Positions 8,751-17,085 of a DNA stretch of 64,000 bases are shown here, piece after piece. Source of the stretch: Mycoplasmatota bacterium. Lineage in GTDB: Bacteria > Bacillota_I > Bacilli_A > Haloplasmatales > Haloplasmataceae. Each line of letters begins with the position of its first letter. Within the stretch, counting starts at the first letter, position 1. The notes beneath the pieces are model-generated. The model saw nothing but the letters and a program-made list of their open reading frames with translations. It made no database searches and was not told the DNA's origin. The position numbers and the translations under genes are program-made. The stretch spans positions 744,001 to 808,000 of the forward strand of contig CP074573.1 in NCBI GenBank assembly GCA_018394295.1, read 5' to 3'.

Positions 8751-10067
8751 ATGTATAACCATTTTTTAACTATTATATCAAATCAATCTTATATGATTAC
8801 CGCAATTTTAATTTTTATCGTAACTTATATTTTTATTATTACTGAAAAAATTAATCGTACGGTTATTACCTTATTTGCCGCTATCGTCATGATAGTAATT
8901 CATATCATTGATGAAGAAAGTGCAATTAAAGCGATAGATTTTAATACAATCGGATTACTAGTAGGGATGATGATCATCGTTAATATATTAAAAAGAACTG
9001 GTGTATTTCAATTTATTGCGATTAAGGCAGCGAAATATGCTAAAGGTGATCCATGGAAAATTATTTTATTCTTTTCGGTTATTACCGCTTTATCATCTGC
9101 CTTTTTAGATAATGTGACAACAATCTTATTAATAGCACCAGTAACATTTGTTATTACCGATACTTTAAAAATTAATCCTATCCCCTTTCTAACAACAGAG
9201 ATTTTAGCCGCAAATATAGGAGGTACTGCCACTTTAATTGGAGATCCACCTAATATCATGATTGGCGGAAAAACGGATTTAGGTTTTCTAGATTTTATAA
9301 CTAATTTAGGACCTGTGATTATTGTTATTTTTATCATCACACTGTTTATATTAAAACTTCTTTATCGAAAGTCATTAAAAGTTGAAAAGGAAAACAAATT
9401 AAAAATAATGGATTTTGATGAATCAAAAACGATTAAAGACAAACCGCTTTTAATTAAAAGTCTTATTGTTTTAGGAATTACTATTATTGGTTTTACAATC
9501 CATGAAATCCCTTTTATTAATGTAGAAACTAGTATAGTAGCATTATTAGGTGCTAGTTTATTATTATTAATTAGTAAGGTAGATGTAGAAGAAATACTTT
9601 TAGAAATTGAATGGCCAACAATCTTTTTCTTTATCGGATTATTTATTATTGTTGGAGGTCTAGAACAACAACAGATAATTCATAAATTAGCTCATAATTT
9701 ATTTACCTTTACTAAAGGAAATATGTTATTTACAGCGCTTGTTATATTATGGTTATCAGCGCTTGCTTCCTCATTTTTAGATAACATTCCATTTGTTAGT
9801 GTCATGATTCCATTAATTAAAAACTTTCCCGAATATGGTGGTAATATGGGAATAGATATTACACCACTTTGGTGGGCACTAGCATTAGGTGCATGCTTAG
9901 GTGGAAATGGAACCTTAATTGGTGCTTCATCTAATGTAATTGTAAGTGGGTTGCTTGAAAAGAATGGGAATAAATTATCGTTTCTTAAATATATGAAAAT
10001 TGGATTCCCTCTTATGATTGTTTCAGTGGTCATCTCTATGATATATTTAGTTATCTTCTATTTATAA
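8751..10067 (+). CDS. ArsB/NhaD-type (ion transporter superfamily) permease
   Basis: A 438-residue membrane protein with about eleven hydrophobic segments arranged as two similar halves. Each half contains the family hallmark: SAFLDNVTTILLIAPV with GTATLIGDPPNIMIGG in the first, SSFLDNIPFVSVMIPL with GNGTLIGASSNVIVSG in the second. These are re-entrant-loop motifs of the ArsB/NhaD/P-protein group, which includes arsenite and Na+/H+ antiporters and dicarboxylate carriers. The substrate cannot be told from sequence. It sits between two paralogous genes of unknown function with spacings of 89 and 37 bases. Confidence 0.85.
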   Translation: MYNHFLTIISNQSYMITAILIFIVTYIFIITEKINRTVITLFAAIVMIVIHIIDEESAIKAIDFNTIGLLVGMMIIVNILKRTGVFQFIAIKAAKYAKGDPWKIILFFSVITALSSAFLDNVTTILLIAPVTFVITDTLKINPIPFLTTEILAANIGGTATLIGDPPNIMIGGKTDLGFLDFITNLGPVIIVIFIITLFILKLLYRKSLKVEKENKLKIMDFDESKTIKDKPLLIKSLIVLGITIIGFTIHEIPFINVETSIVALLGASLLLLISKVDVEEILLEIEWPTIFFFIGLFIIVGGLEQQQIIHKLAHNLFTFTKGNMLFTALVILWLSALASSFLDNIPFVSVMIPLIKNFPEYGGNMGIDITPLWWALALGACLGGNGTLIGASSNVIVSGLLEKNGNKLSFLKYMKIGFPLMIVSVVISMIYLVIFYL

Positions 10068-10104
10068 AAATTAGATTGATTTATTATTTTAGCGAGGTGT
10101 TTGT

Positions 10105-10584
10105 ATGAAAAAATATATTGATTCACAGGCGAATCAACATGAAATGAAATTAATTCAAATGGGAGCAAAGGTTCTACAAATCAATAGTAAAATGTGTTTT
10201 ATTAAATTTTGTATTGATGAATTTGAAGTATCTTATGTATATAGTATTAATAAGAAAAATCATTATTTTCTCGAGAGAATCAAGCCTTATCCGCTTCCAA
10301 TTAAAGATTTTGAAAAAGAAGAGGATGTTATCAATATAATTGAAATTGATATTAAACAATTTAAAAATGCTAGTAAGAGTCGTAATATTAAAGAATTTAT
10401 TCAGATAAATACTGCACTCAATAAAACTATAAAAGAATTCGAGGACTTATTTTTATATTATAACGTTCCGAATTTTGAAACTGAAATCATTGAGAATAAA
10501 ATAAATGATATTCATAAAGAAATTATCAAAACAAAACAACAATCTGAACGTGTTTTCTTTGAAAAAGACCCTGATAATATTTAA
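10105..10584 (+). CDS. Protein of unknown function, paralog of the gene at 8191
   Basis: A 159-residue protein similar along most of its length to the product of 8191-8661, including the opening HEMKLIQMGAKV, the segment SYVYSINKKNHYFLERIKPYPLP (read in two parts) and IKEFEDLFLYYNVP. The C-terminal 40 residues are charged and helical and differ most. No catalytic motif is evident. GAGGTG precedes the ATG at 10105. It ends at a bidirectional terminator shared with the convergent dapF-like gene. Confidence 0.75.
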   Translation: MKKYIDSQANQHEMKLIQMGAKVLQINSKMCFIKFCIDEFEVSYVYSINKKNHYFLERIKPYPLPIKDFEKEEDVINIIEIDIKQFKNASKSRNIKEFIQINTALNKTIKEFEDLFLYYNVPNFETEIIENKINDIHKEIIKTKQQSERVFFEKDPDNI

Positions 10585-10592
10585 GAAACTAT

Positions 10593-10632
10593 AAAAAAAG
10601 TAGAAGAGATGGATATCCCTTCTACTTTTTTT
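10593..10632. terminator. Bidirectional terminator between convergent genes
   Basis: A 14-bp stem (AAAAAAAGTAGAAG / CTTCTACTTTTTTT) serves both the gene ending at 10584 and the minus-strand dapF-like gene ending at 10631. T runs lie on the 3' side in both directions. Confidence 0.88.
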
Positions 10633-11413
10633 ATACATAATAAGTTCCTTTACAAACTAGCCTTGCTTTACCACAATATAAAACTTCATCATGAATGATT
10701 TGAACTGTTGTAAGACCACCTAAAGTTTCTACTTCAATCTCTTCATCTTCATTTATTTTATCTATTTCTTTTAACAACATGGTAGCACCACAAATATTAC
10801 TTCCACAAGATAGGGTTAATTTTGATCCTTTTTCATAGGTGATAATTGAAAATGAATTTGGATTATTTGGAGTAATTAAACCTACATTACAATTAAAATG
10901 TTGACATAAATGTCTTCCTAAAGTCCGTTTAAAAAAATGATAACCTATATCTCCATTATTTATAAGATAAAGATGATTATTACCTATGTTTAAAAAATAT
11001 AGGTGAAATTTCTTACCATAAAAATAATAATTTTCTTCTTTGAATGTATTTGATATTTTAACTTTGACAATAATATTATTTAGAGTATTCATTGTTTCAT
11101 AAATTCCTGAATCTGTTTTAATTTTTAATTTCTGTTTTTCTTTATATTTTGTATCAAATAAATATTTACTAACGATTCTTAATCCATTAACGCATAGTGA
11201 TGCCTTACTTCCATCGCTGTTGTATATTTTTACATATGGGATAGGTCTGTATTTATTACTTAATATTAATGCACCATCTGACCCAATACCAAAGTTTTTG
11301 TTAGACATTTTTTCGATTAAACGACCAATATGTAAATTTTTATTTACACATTCATCTAATATTAGAAGATAATTATTACCGTTTGCTTCAAACTTTACAA
11401 AAGGTATTTCCAT
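10631..11413 (-). CDS. dapF: Diaminopimelate epimerase-like protein, divergent
   Basis: DapF interconverts LL- and meso-diaminopimelate for lysine and peptidoglycan synthesis. This 260-residue protein keeps both catalytic cysteines at the expected places, Cys74 (SKASLCVNG) and Cys203 (LTLSCGSN), and the YEKG glutamate region. Several motifs are altered: the usual CGNG reads CVNG, the usual GxGND reads ANGNN, the usual GNPH reads GNNH and the usual ACGTG reads SCGSN. It could be a relaxed DapF or a relative acting on another amino acid. A ribosome site (AGGAGC) supports the start. It stands alone, convergent to its left neighbour and divergent from the nifU-like gene. Confidence 0.75.
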   Translation of the reverse strand: MEIPFVKFEANGNNYLLILDECVNKNLHIGRLIEKMSNKNFGIGSDGALILSNKYRPIPYVKIYNSDGSKASLCVNGLRIVSKYLFDTKYKEKQKLKIKTDSGIYETMNTLNNIIVKVKISNTFKEENYYFYGKKFHLYFLNIGNNHLYLINNGDIGYHFFKRTLGRHLCQHFNCNVGLITPNNPNSFSIITYEKGSKLTLSCGSNICGATMLLKEIDKINEDEEIEVETLGGLTTVQIIHDEVLYCGKARLVCKGTYYV

Positions 11414-11441
11414 CTTATCAGCTCCTATTAAGTTTTTTAGT

Positions 11442-11470
11442 GGACAATTAAAGATAAAAAATATATAATT
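11442..11470 (+). promoter_or_regulatory. Sigma-A promoter of the Nfu-type gene
   Basis: TGGACA, a 17-base spacer, and TATAAT at 11465-11470; 30 bases before the ATG at 11501. Confidence 0.7.
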
Positions 11471-11500
11471 GAATAAGTGTCAAAAAAAGGAGTGGCTTAA

Positions 11501-11728
11501 ATGAACGATATAGAAAAACAAGTCGTTGAAATATTAGGAAAAATCCGACCATATATTCAAAGAGATGGTGGGGATGTTGAATTTATTAGATTTGAAGACG
11601 GCATTGTATTTGTCAAATTATTAGGGGCTTGTGTTGGTTGTTCAGCAGCAGATTCAACTATTAATGATGTGATTGAACAAATTTTAGTTGAAGAGGTACC
11701 AGGAGTTATCGCAGTAGAGCATATTTAA
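11501..11728 (+). CDS. yutI: NifU-like Fe-S scaffold/carrier protein (YutI type)
   Basis: A 75-residue Nfu-domain protein that carries an Fe-S cluster to target proteins. The cluster-binding CxxC is GACVGCSAADST (Cys44, Cys47), preceded by the typical IRPYIQRDGGDVEF. It complements the SUF system encoded at the left end of the window, fitting an organism with many Fe-S enzymes such as the molybdenum hydroxylases further on. AAAGGAGTG precedes the ATG, and a hairpin terminator starts at the stop. Confidence 0.93.
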   Translation: MNDIEKQVVEILGKIRPYIQRDGGDVEFIRFEDGIVFVKLLGACVGCSAADSTINDVIEQILVEEVPGVIAVEHI

Positions 11729-11762
11729 TAAAAGTGTTTCCCATTTGGGAACACTTTTATTA
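11726..11762. terminator. Bidirectional terminator
   Basis: A long stem (AATAAAAGTGTT / AACACTTTTATT, continued by CCC/GGG around an ATTT loop) with one unpaired T. It overlaps the stop codons of both the Nfu-type gene and the convergent gene ending at 11760. Confidence 0.85.
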
Positions 11763-12200
11763 AACTAGTTTACGAATTAAATTCAAATTATCTTCAATAA
11801 TTGGAATATTCTTAAACAATAAATTAATTTCTTTTTCTTGATTATATTTTACATATTTTAGAAAAATTTCAAAAAAATATAGTGAAAAACCTACTAAGCT
11901 ATAAAAAAGCTTTGTGTTTGGTCGATAATTTTTTAGAAACTGGTTTATTTCTGTTTCAGAATATGGTTTAATATATATATTCGGAACATTGACTATATCT
12001 AGCGCATATTTGTAGTTATAATTTAAATTTATTAATAATTGTAAACTATTTTCTGCCATATGTGAAAAATATAAATACAATGTTTGAATTTGTAATGGAA
12101 GTTTTGGAGATTTTAAGACATAATAATTATTGAATTCATTTAAAAGTTTTTCTAAATCGTAATTAAAATATTCAATTAAAGTGTTCTTACTAATTTCCAT
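11760..12200 (-). CDS. Protein of unknown function
   Basis: I do not recognise this 146-residue protein. It is rich in Asn, Tyr, Leu and Phe, with probable long helices and a hydrophobic stretch around LFYSLVGFSLYFFEIFL near residues 98-114 that could be a membrane helix or a buried helix. There is no signal peptide. A weak ribosome site (AAGGGATGA) precedes the ATG. It diverges from the PgpA-like gene at 12262 and converges on the Nfu-type gene; nothing nearby suggests a role. Confidence 0.6.
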   Translation of the reverse strand: MEISKNTLIEYFNYDLEKLLNEFNNYYVLKSPKLPLQIQTLYLYFSHMAENSLQLLINLNYNYKYALDIVNVPNIYIKPYSETEINQFLKNYRPNTKLFYSLVGFSLYFFEIFLKYVKYNQEKEINLLFKNIPIIEDNLNLIRKLV

Positions 12201-12261
12201 ATAATCATCCCTTCAATAAAGTATATGCAAGAAATTTGAAAATTTGAAAGGAGGTTTCATA

Positions 12262-12753
12262 ATGAAAGATGTTGATTATGAAATATTAAGAAATAAAGCC
12301 ATTAAAATGCTTGAATTAAGAGGGGTTAAATTAGTTGATATTGCTAAAATTACTTTAGAAATACAAACACAATATTATGATGATTTAACGCTTGAGGAAT
12401 GTTTGGATCATGTAAATAATGTTTTAACAAAAAGAGAAGTAATTAATACTGTTTTAACAGGTATTACAATTGATATTATGGCTGAGGAAGGTCATATTGA
12501 GGAACCATTAAGATCTTTACTCATGAATGATTATACTTTATATGGAATTGATGAAGTATTGGCATATTCAATTGTGAATGTATATGGTTCTATCGGATTA
12601 ACGAATTTTGGTTATATTGATAAATTAAAAGTTGGTATTATTGGCGAAGTAGATAAAATAGGGAAACAACCTAATAAATGTAATACCTTTTTAGACGATA
12701 TTGTTGGTGCAATAGCTGCTGCTGCTGCTAGTCGTATTGCACATACTAGATAA
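12262..12753 (+). CDS. YutG-type phosphatidylglycerophosphatase A family protein
   Basis: A 163-residue soluble protein of the PgpA-related YutG family. Family segments include MLELRGVKLVDIAKI, the VINTVLTGITIDIMAEEG stretch, GIDEVLAYSIVNVYGSIGLTNFG (read in two parts) and the acidic LDDIVGAIAAAAASRIAH at the C terminus, where Asp residues correspond to PgpA metal ligands. Canonical PgpA dephosphorylates phosphatidylglycerol phosphate in the membrane, but YutG forms lack its membrane helices, so the substrate is uncertain. The ATG at 12262 follows AAAGGAGG; the upstream TTG at 12244 overlaps that site and is not used. Confidence 0.82.
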   Translation: MKDVDYEILRNKAIKMLELRGVKLVDIAKITLEIQTQYYDDLTLEECLDHVNNVLTKREVINTVLTGITIDIMAEEGHIEEPLRSLLMNDYTLYGIDEVLAYSIVNVYGSIGLTNFGYIDKLKVGIIGEVDKIGKQPNKCNTFLDDIVGAIAAAAASRIAHTR

Positions 12754-12769
12754 TCATTGGAGGCTTAAA

Positions 12770-13240
12770 ATGTTTTTTAATTTTCCTTTAGTTACATCTG
12801 TAATCGCTTTGGTAATAGCACAACTAATTAAATTACCTATTCATTATTTCCTTCATAAGGAATACATGCCAGAGATATTACTTAGTACAGGTGGTATGCC
12901 TAGTTCACATTCGGCTTTTGTTACTGCTTTAGTCATTTCAATTGGAATGGTAAATGGTATTTATACCACAGATTTTGCGATTGCTTTTGTTTTAGCTGGA
13001 GTTGTGATACATGATGCGACTGGAATAAGAAGGGAAGCAGGAAGACATGCTACTGTTTTAAATAAAATGGGGGAAGACATTCAATACTTGTTTAGTTCTA
13101 TGATAAAAGAAAGAAATAAAGAAAAATATGATCAAAAATTCAAAGAATTATTAGGTCATGAACCAAGTGAGGCATTAGGAGGAATTATCTTAGGTATTTT
13201 AGTTGCTAGTATTTTATATTTTGTAGAATATGGATTATAA
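12770..13240 (+). CDS. yuiD: Divergent PAP2 family membrane protein (YuiD type)
   Basis: A 156-residue membrane protein with about four hydrophobic segments and the divergent PAP2 (DUF212) signature GGMPSSHSAFVTAL, followed by HDATGIRREAGRHA. These match part of the acid phosphatase/vanadium haloperoxidase active site, so a lipid or pyrophosphate phosphatase activity is possible but unproven. TGGAGG lies six bases before the ATG at 12770. It begins 16 bases after the YutG-like gene, suggesting an operon. An AT-rich hairpin lies at its end. Confidence 0.85.
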   Translation: MFFNFPLVTSVIALVIAQLIKLPIHYFLHKEYMPEILLSTGGMPSSHSAFVTALVISIGMVNGIYTTDFAIAFVLAGVVIHDATGIRREAGRHATVLNKMGEDIQYLFSSMIKERNKEKYDQKFKELLGHEPSEALGGIILGILVASILYFVEYGL

Positions 13241-13280
13241 TAATAAATCATTGATTTATTATTTGTAATCCTTTTTTTTA
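13239..13280 (+). terminator. Probable terminator after yuiD
   Basis: An AT-only 11-12 bp stem (AATAATAAATC / GATTTATTATT) overlaps the stop codon, and an eight-base T run follows about eight bases later. Confidence 0.55.
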
Positions 13281-13379
13281 TATAAAACTATCATTTTAAT
13301 TATAAAATTATATTTTTAATTATTAAATATAGCCTACTATGGAAGACTAATAAATAGTTCAATGAAAGTAGGTAAATAA

Positions 13380-14381
13380 ATGATTGAAAATACTTATGAT
13401 GTAACGATAATTGGTGGTGGACCTGTTGGAATGTATGCTGCATTTTATGCTTCACTACGAAAATTGAAAGTAAAAATAATTGATGCACTACCTGAATTAG
13501 GTGGGCAACTACAAGCAGTCTATCCGGAAAAATTCATTTATGATATACCTGGATTTAAAGAAGTAAAAGCTAAAGATGTCATTTCTAATTTAAAAGAACA
13601 GATGGCTAGTGTTAATGAAAATATTGAAGTCGTTTTAAATGAACGTGTAGAATATGTTAGGAGACGATATGAAGATAATATTTTAGAAATATGTACAGGA
13701 AACGTTTGTCATTATACAAAAACGGTTTTAATAACAGCGGGAAAAGGTGCTTTTCAACCACGTACATTAGGCTTATCAAATGAAAAACAATTTTCTAATA
13801 TACATTATTTCATTACTGATGTGAAGCACTTTGAAGATAAAGAGGTCATTATTTTTGGTGGTGGTGATTCCGCCGTTGATTGGGCTAATATGTTAAATGA
13901 TATTGCCAAAAAAGTAACTATTGTTCACCGTCGTAATGATTTTAGAGCACATGAACATAATGTAGATAAAATGAAAACTTCAAAAATAAATGTCTTAACT
14001 CCCTATGTTGCTACAAAATTAGAAGGATCTAATGGATTGGTTAATAAAGTTCATATAAAAGACACATTAACTTCAGAACCAAAAGTGATTGAAGTCGATG
14101 ATGTGATTGTTTTATTTGGCTTTTTAAGCTCTCTTGGACCTATTGGTACCTGGGACTTAACATTAGAAGATAGAGCTTTACTAGTTGATTCTCATAAACA
14201 AACTAATATTTTAGGTATTTATGCAGCTGGTGATGATTGTATTTATCCTGGTAAAGTTAAGATGATTACCTGTGGTTTTGGAGAAGCAGTAATTGCGGTT
14301 AACAGTATTTATCGATTTATATTTCCTAATCATAAGAATGCACCGATATATAGTTCTGGGTTAAAAAAGAATGAGAAATAG
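13380..14381 (+). CDS. yumC: Ferredoxin/flavodoxin-NADP+ reductase, thioredoxin-reductase-like (YumC type)
   Basis: This 333-residue FAD protein has the N-terminal dinucleotide motif VTIIGGGPVGMYAAF, a second NADPH-binding motif IIFGGGDSAVDWANM, and the C-terminal IYAAGDDC segment. It lacks the CxxC of thioredoxin reductase, which marks the YumC-type ferredoxin-NADP+ reductases that move electrons between NADPH and ferredoxin or flavodoxin. It could serve the flavodiiron protein at 17086 or the Fe-S hydroxylases further on, but that is inference. A ribosome site (AAAGTAGGT) precedes the ATG. It appears to be a single gene. Confidence 0.9.
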   Translation: MIENTYDVTIIGGGPVGMYAAFYASLRKLKVKIIDALPELGGQLQAVYPEKFIYDIPGFKEVKAKDVISNLKEQMASVNENIEVVLNERVEYVRRRYEDNILEICTGNVCHYTKTVLITAGKGAFQPRTLGLSNEKQFSNIHYFITDVKHFEDKEVIIFGGGDSAVDWANMLNDIAKKVTIVHRRNDFRAHEHNVDKMKTSKINVLTPYVATKLEGSNGLVNKVHIKDTLTSEPKVIEVDDVIVLFGFLSSLGPIGTWDLTLEDRALLVDSHKQTNILGIYAAGDDCIYPGKVKMITCGFGEAVIAVNSIYRFIFPNHKNAPIYSSGLKKNEK

Positions 14382-14547
14382 ATTAAAAACACCTAATATT
14401 TTTGTAATATATATATTTTACCTAAAACAATGAAGAATATAAACCAATATTCTACATAAAACTTGTAAAAAATCCAATGGATGATTTTATCTTTAAATAG
14501 CTTTGTGATATAATAAGAAATGGATTTTTAGAATAGAGGTGTATTTT

Positions 14548-14901
14548 ATGGCATTAAAAGAAGGGAGTGTCGTTCGAGGCAAAGTTACAGGTATTCAGCC
14601 TTATGGTGTTTTTGTCAAATTAAACCACGATATGAATGGTTTAATTCATATTTCAGAACTGACGGATGATTATGTAAAAGACATTAATGAATATGTCAAA
14701 ATAGGTGATGTTGTTCGTGTTAAAGTTTTAGAATTAGATGAGAAAAATAAAAATGCTAAATTAAGTCTTAAACAAGCACACAATTACTATACGCGCTTTC
14801 AAGACAGACGGCAAAGTAAAAATAAAGTGATTGAGGAAACACCCAGTGGGTTTCTTAATTTGAAAAGAATGTTAGAAAAAATTACAAAATTCAAAAAATA
14901 G
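14548..14901 (+). CDS. yugI: S1 RNA-binding domain protein (YugI / general stress protein 13 type)
   Basis: A 117-residue protein with one S1 OB-fold domain at residues 1-75: GSVVRGKVTGIQPYGVFVKL, GLIHISEL, VKVLELDEKNKNAKLSLKQ. The C-terminal 40 residues are basic and probably flexible. Relatives bind ribosomes or RNA. I chose the ATG at 14548, seven bases after AGAGGTG; a GTG at 14539 overlaps that site. TATAAT at about 14510 with TG one base upstream could be the promoter. The next gene, pgi, starts nine bases after the stop; the two genes are also close in Bacillus. Confidence 0.88.
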   Translation: MALKEGSVVRGKVTGIQPYGVFVKLNHDMNGLIHISELTDDYVKDINEYVKIGDVVRVKVLELDEKNKNAKLSLKQAHNYYTRFQDRRQSKNKVIEETPSGFLNLKRMLEKITKFKK

Positions 14902-14910
14902 GAGATTGCA

Positions 14911-16254
14911 ATGGAACAGATTTTACAATTTGATTACTCTAATATAAAAGATTATTTGTCTTCTGATGAATTAAATACTTATCAACCATATGTAGAAGTT
15001 GCTCATAAACTTTTACACGATAAAAGAGGACTTGGAAATGAATATTTAGGTTGGTTAGACTTACCAGAAAGTTATGACTTAGAAGAATTTACAGCAATAT
15101 TAAATGCTGCTACTAAAATAAGAAACCACTCTAAAGTTTTAGTCGTTATCGGAATAGGTGGGTCATATTTAGGCGCTAAAGCAGCTATTGAATTATTAAA
15201 CCATCATTTTTATCAAATGAAAAATGAGGTAAAAGTTTTATTTGCTGGACAAAATATTTCATCAAGTTATTTACATGATTTAATAGAAGTGTTAAAAGAT
15301 ACAGATTTTTCAATCAATGTCATTTCTAAGTCAGGTACTACAACAGAACCAGCCATTGCCTTTCGAATATTAAAAAAATTATTAGAGGAAAAATATGGAA
15401 AAGAAGCAAGTCGTGAAAGAATCTTTGTGACAACCGATAAATCTCGTGGTGCACTTAAGAAATTAGCATCCGCTGAAAATTATCAAACCTTTGTCGTACC
15501 AGATGATGTCGGAGGACGCTACTCGGTTCTAACAGCAGTGGGGTTATTACCAATTGGGGCTAGTGGAATTGATATTAAAAAAATGATGGATGGTGCCTAT
15601 CAAGCGATGGTACAATATGCAACACCATATTTAGAAGAAAACGCAGCTTATCAATATGCAGTCATTCGAAATAGTCTTTATAATAAAGGCAAAACAATCG
15701 AGTTATTAGTAAATTATGAACCTGCTTTACAATATTTTGGAGAATGGTGGAAACAATTATATGGTGAATCAGAAGGAAAAGATAATAAGGGTATTTTCCC
15801 AACCTCAGCTAATTTTTCAACTGATTTACATTCATTAGGTCAATACATCCAAGAGGGTCGTCGAGATTTATTTGAAACGGTTATAAATGTTTTAGAACCT
15901 AAGCATGAAATCATTATAGAAAAAGACTCAAATAATTTAGATGGCTTAAATTATTTAGCGGGATTAACGATGGATGAAGTTAATAAAAATGCTTTTAAAG
16001 GAACATTACTTGCTCATTTAGATGGTGGAGTACCTAATCTTGTCATCAATCTAAGAAAATTGGATGCTTTTGAATTTGGGTATTTAGTTTATTTCTTTGA
16101 GAAAGCATGTGCAATATCTGGGTATTTACTTGGGGTTAATCCATTTGATCAGCCTGGAGTAGAGGCATACAAAAAAAATATGTTTGCACTACTTGGAAAA
16201 CCTGGTTATGAAACATTATCTGAGGAGTTAAATCAAAGATTGAAGTTAAAATAA
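14911..16254 (+). CDS. pgi: Glucose-6-phosphate isomerase
   Basis: Interconverts glucose 6-phosphate and fructose 6-phosphate in glycolysis. The 447-residue length matches the bacterial short form. Visible signatures are [34 protein letters not shown] for sugar phosphate binding, [14 protein letters not shown], and the final signature segment around [14 protein letters not shown] containing the catalytic lysine. AGGAG lies six bases before the ATG. Confidence 0.96.
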   Translation: MEQILQFDYSNIKDYLSSDELNTYQPYVEVAHKLLHDKRGLGNEYLGWLDLPESYDLEEFTAILNAATKIRNHSKVLVVIGIGGSYLGAKAAIELLNHHFYQMKNEVKVLFAGQNISSSYLHDLIEVLKDTDFSINVISKSGTTTEPAIAFRILKKLLEEKYGKEASRERIFVTTDKSRGALKKLASAENYQTFVVPDDVGGRYSVLTAVGLLPIGASGIDIKKMMDGAYQAMVQYATPYLEENAAYQYAVIRNSLYNKGKTIELLVNYEPALQYFGEWWKQLYGESEGKDNKGIFPTSANFSTDLHSLGQYIQEGRRDLFETVINVLEPKHEIIIEKDSNNLDGLNYLAGLTMDEVNKNAFKGTLLAHLDGGVPNLVINLRKLDAFEFGYLVYFFEKACAISGYLLGVNPFDQPGVEAYKKNMFALLGKPGYETLSEELNQRLKLK

Positions 16255-16321
16255 CAATAAATAACAGTTTATATTGAGAAAGATAAGATAAACATTAACA
16301 CATAATAATATTGGTGATAAT

Positions 16322-17014
16322 ATGAAAAAAGGATTCCCATTTATTTTTGTTTGTTTAATGTTTATCTTTTTTTTTACGGTTCAAGTTCAAACGAGTGCCC
16401 AAGTAAAAAAAGCTTATGATGAGTATACAATTTATATTGACCCAGGTCATGGTGGATATGATGGTGGAGCTAAAAGAAATAATGATTTAATTGAAAAAGA
16501 ACTCAATTTATCAGTAGCTCTATATTTACGAAATTATTTAGAACAAGTGGGTATTAATGTTTTATTAACTCGGAATAAAGATATGGATTTTGTTTCTCCT
16601 GGAAAGGGATCAAAGAAAAAACGTGATTTAGATAAACGGATTGAGATGATTAATAATTCTAATTGTGATTTTTTTGTTTCTATCCATATGAATGCTTTAA
16701 GAAATCCAAGGTGGCATGGAGCACAAACCTTTTATTTTGATAATTTTGCAGAAAATAAGTTATTAGCTGAAAAGATTCAACAAACGTTAGTAGAAGTTTT
16801 ACAGAATACACATAGAAAAGCAAAAACGGTAAACACATTATATCTGTTTAAAAAGGTTAAGAAACCAGGCGCTTTAATTGAAGTTGGGTTTTTATCGAAT
16901 CCATATGAAGCAAATTTACTAAAACAAAGACAATATCAAGATAAAGTTGCTTTTGGGATTTATCTTGGGATTATCCATTTTTTAAATAAGGAAGATATTC
17001 TTATGGAATACTAA
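16322..17014 (+). CDS. cwlD: N-acetylmuramoyl-L-alanine amidase, CwlD type
   Basis: A 230-residue zinc amidase (amidase_3) that cleaves the bond between muramic acid and the stem peptide. It has an N-terminal signal or anchor helix (about residues 4-24). The metal ligands lie in DPGHGGYDGGA, the ELNL segment and SIHMNAL, and the catalytic glutamate in LIEVGFLSN. Overall pattern and size fit CwlD, which in spore-formers helps make the muramic lactam of the spore cortex, needed for germination. In a non-spore-former it would be a general cell wall hydrolase. A ribosome site is weak (GGTGAT). Confidence 0.87.
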   Translation: MKKGFPFIFVCLMFIFFFTVQVQTSAQVKKAYDEYTIYIDPGHGGYDGGAKRNNDLIEKELNLSVALYLRNYLEQVGINVLLTRNKDMDFVSPGKGSKKKRDLDKRIEMINNSNCDFFVSIHMNALRNPRWHGAQTFYFDNFAENKLLAEKIQQTLVEVLQNTHRKAKTVNTLYLFKKVKKPGALIEVGFLSNPYEANLLKQRQYQDKVAFGIYLGIIHFLNKEDILMEY

Positions 17015-17024
17015 AGGATATTAT

Positions 17025-17053
17025 TTGAAAAAATACTTTATTCATTGTAAAAT
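17025..17053 (+). promoter_or_regulatory. Sigma-A promoter of the flavodiiron gene
   Basis: TTGAAA, a 17-base spacer, and TAAAAT; 32 bases before the ATG at 17086. Confidence 0.6.
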
Positions 17054-17085
17054 AAAAGTGTAATCTAAAGATAAGAGGTGATGTC

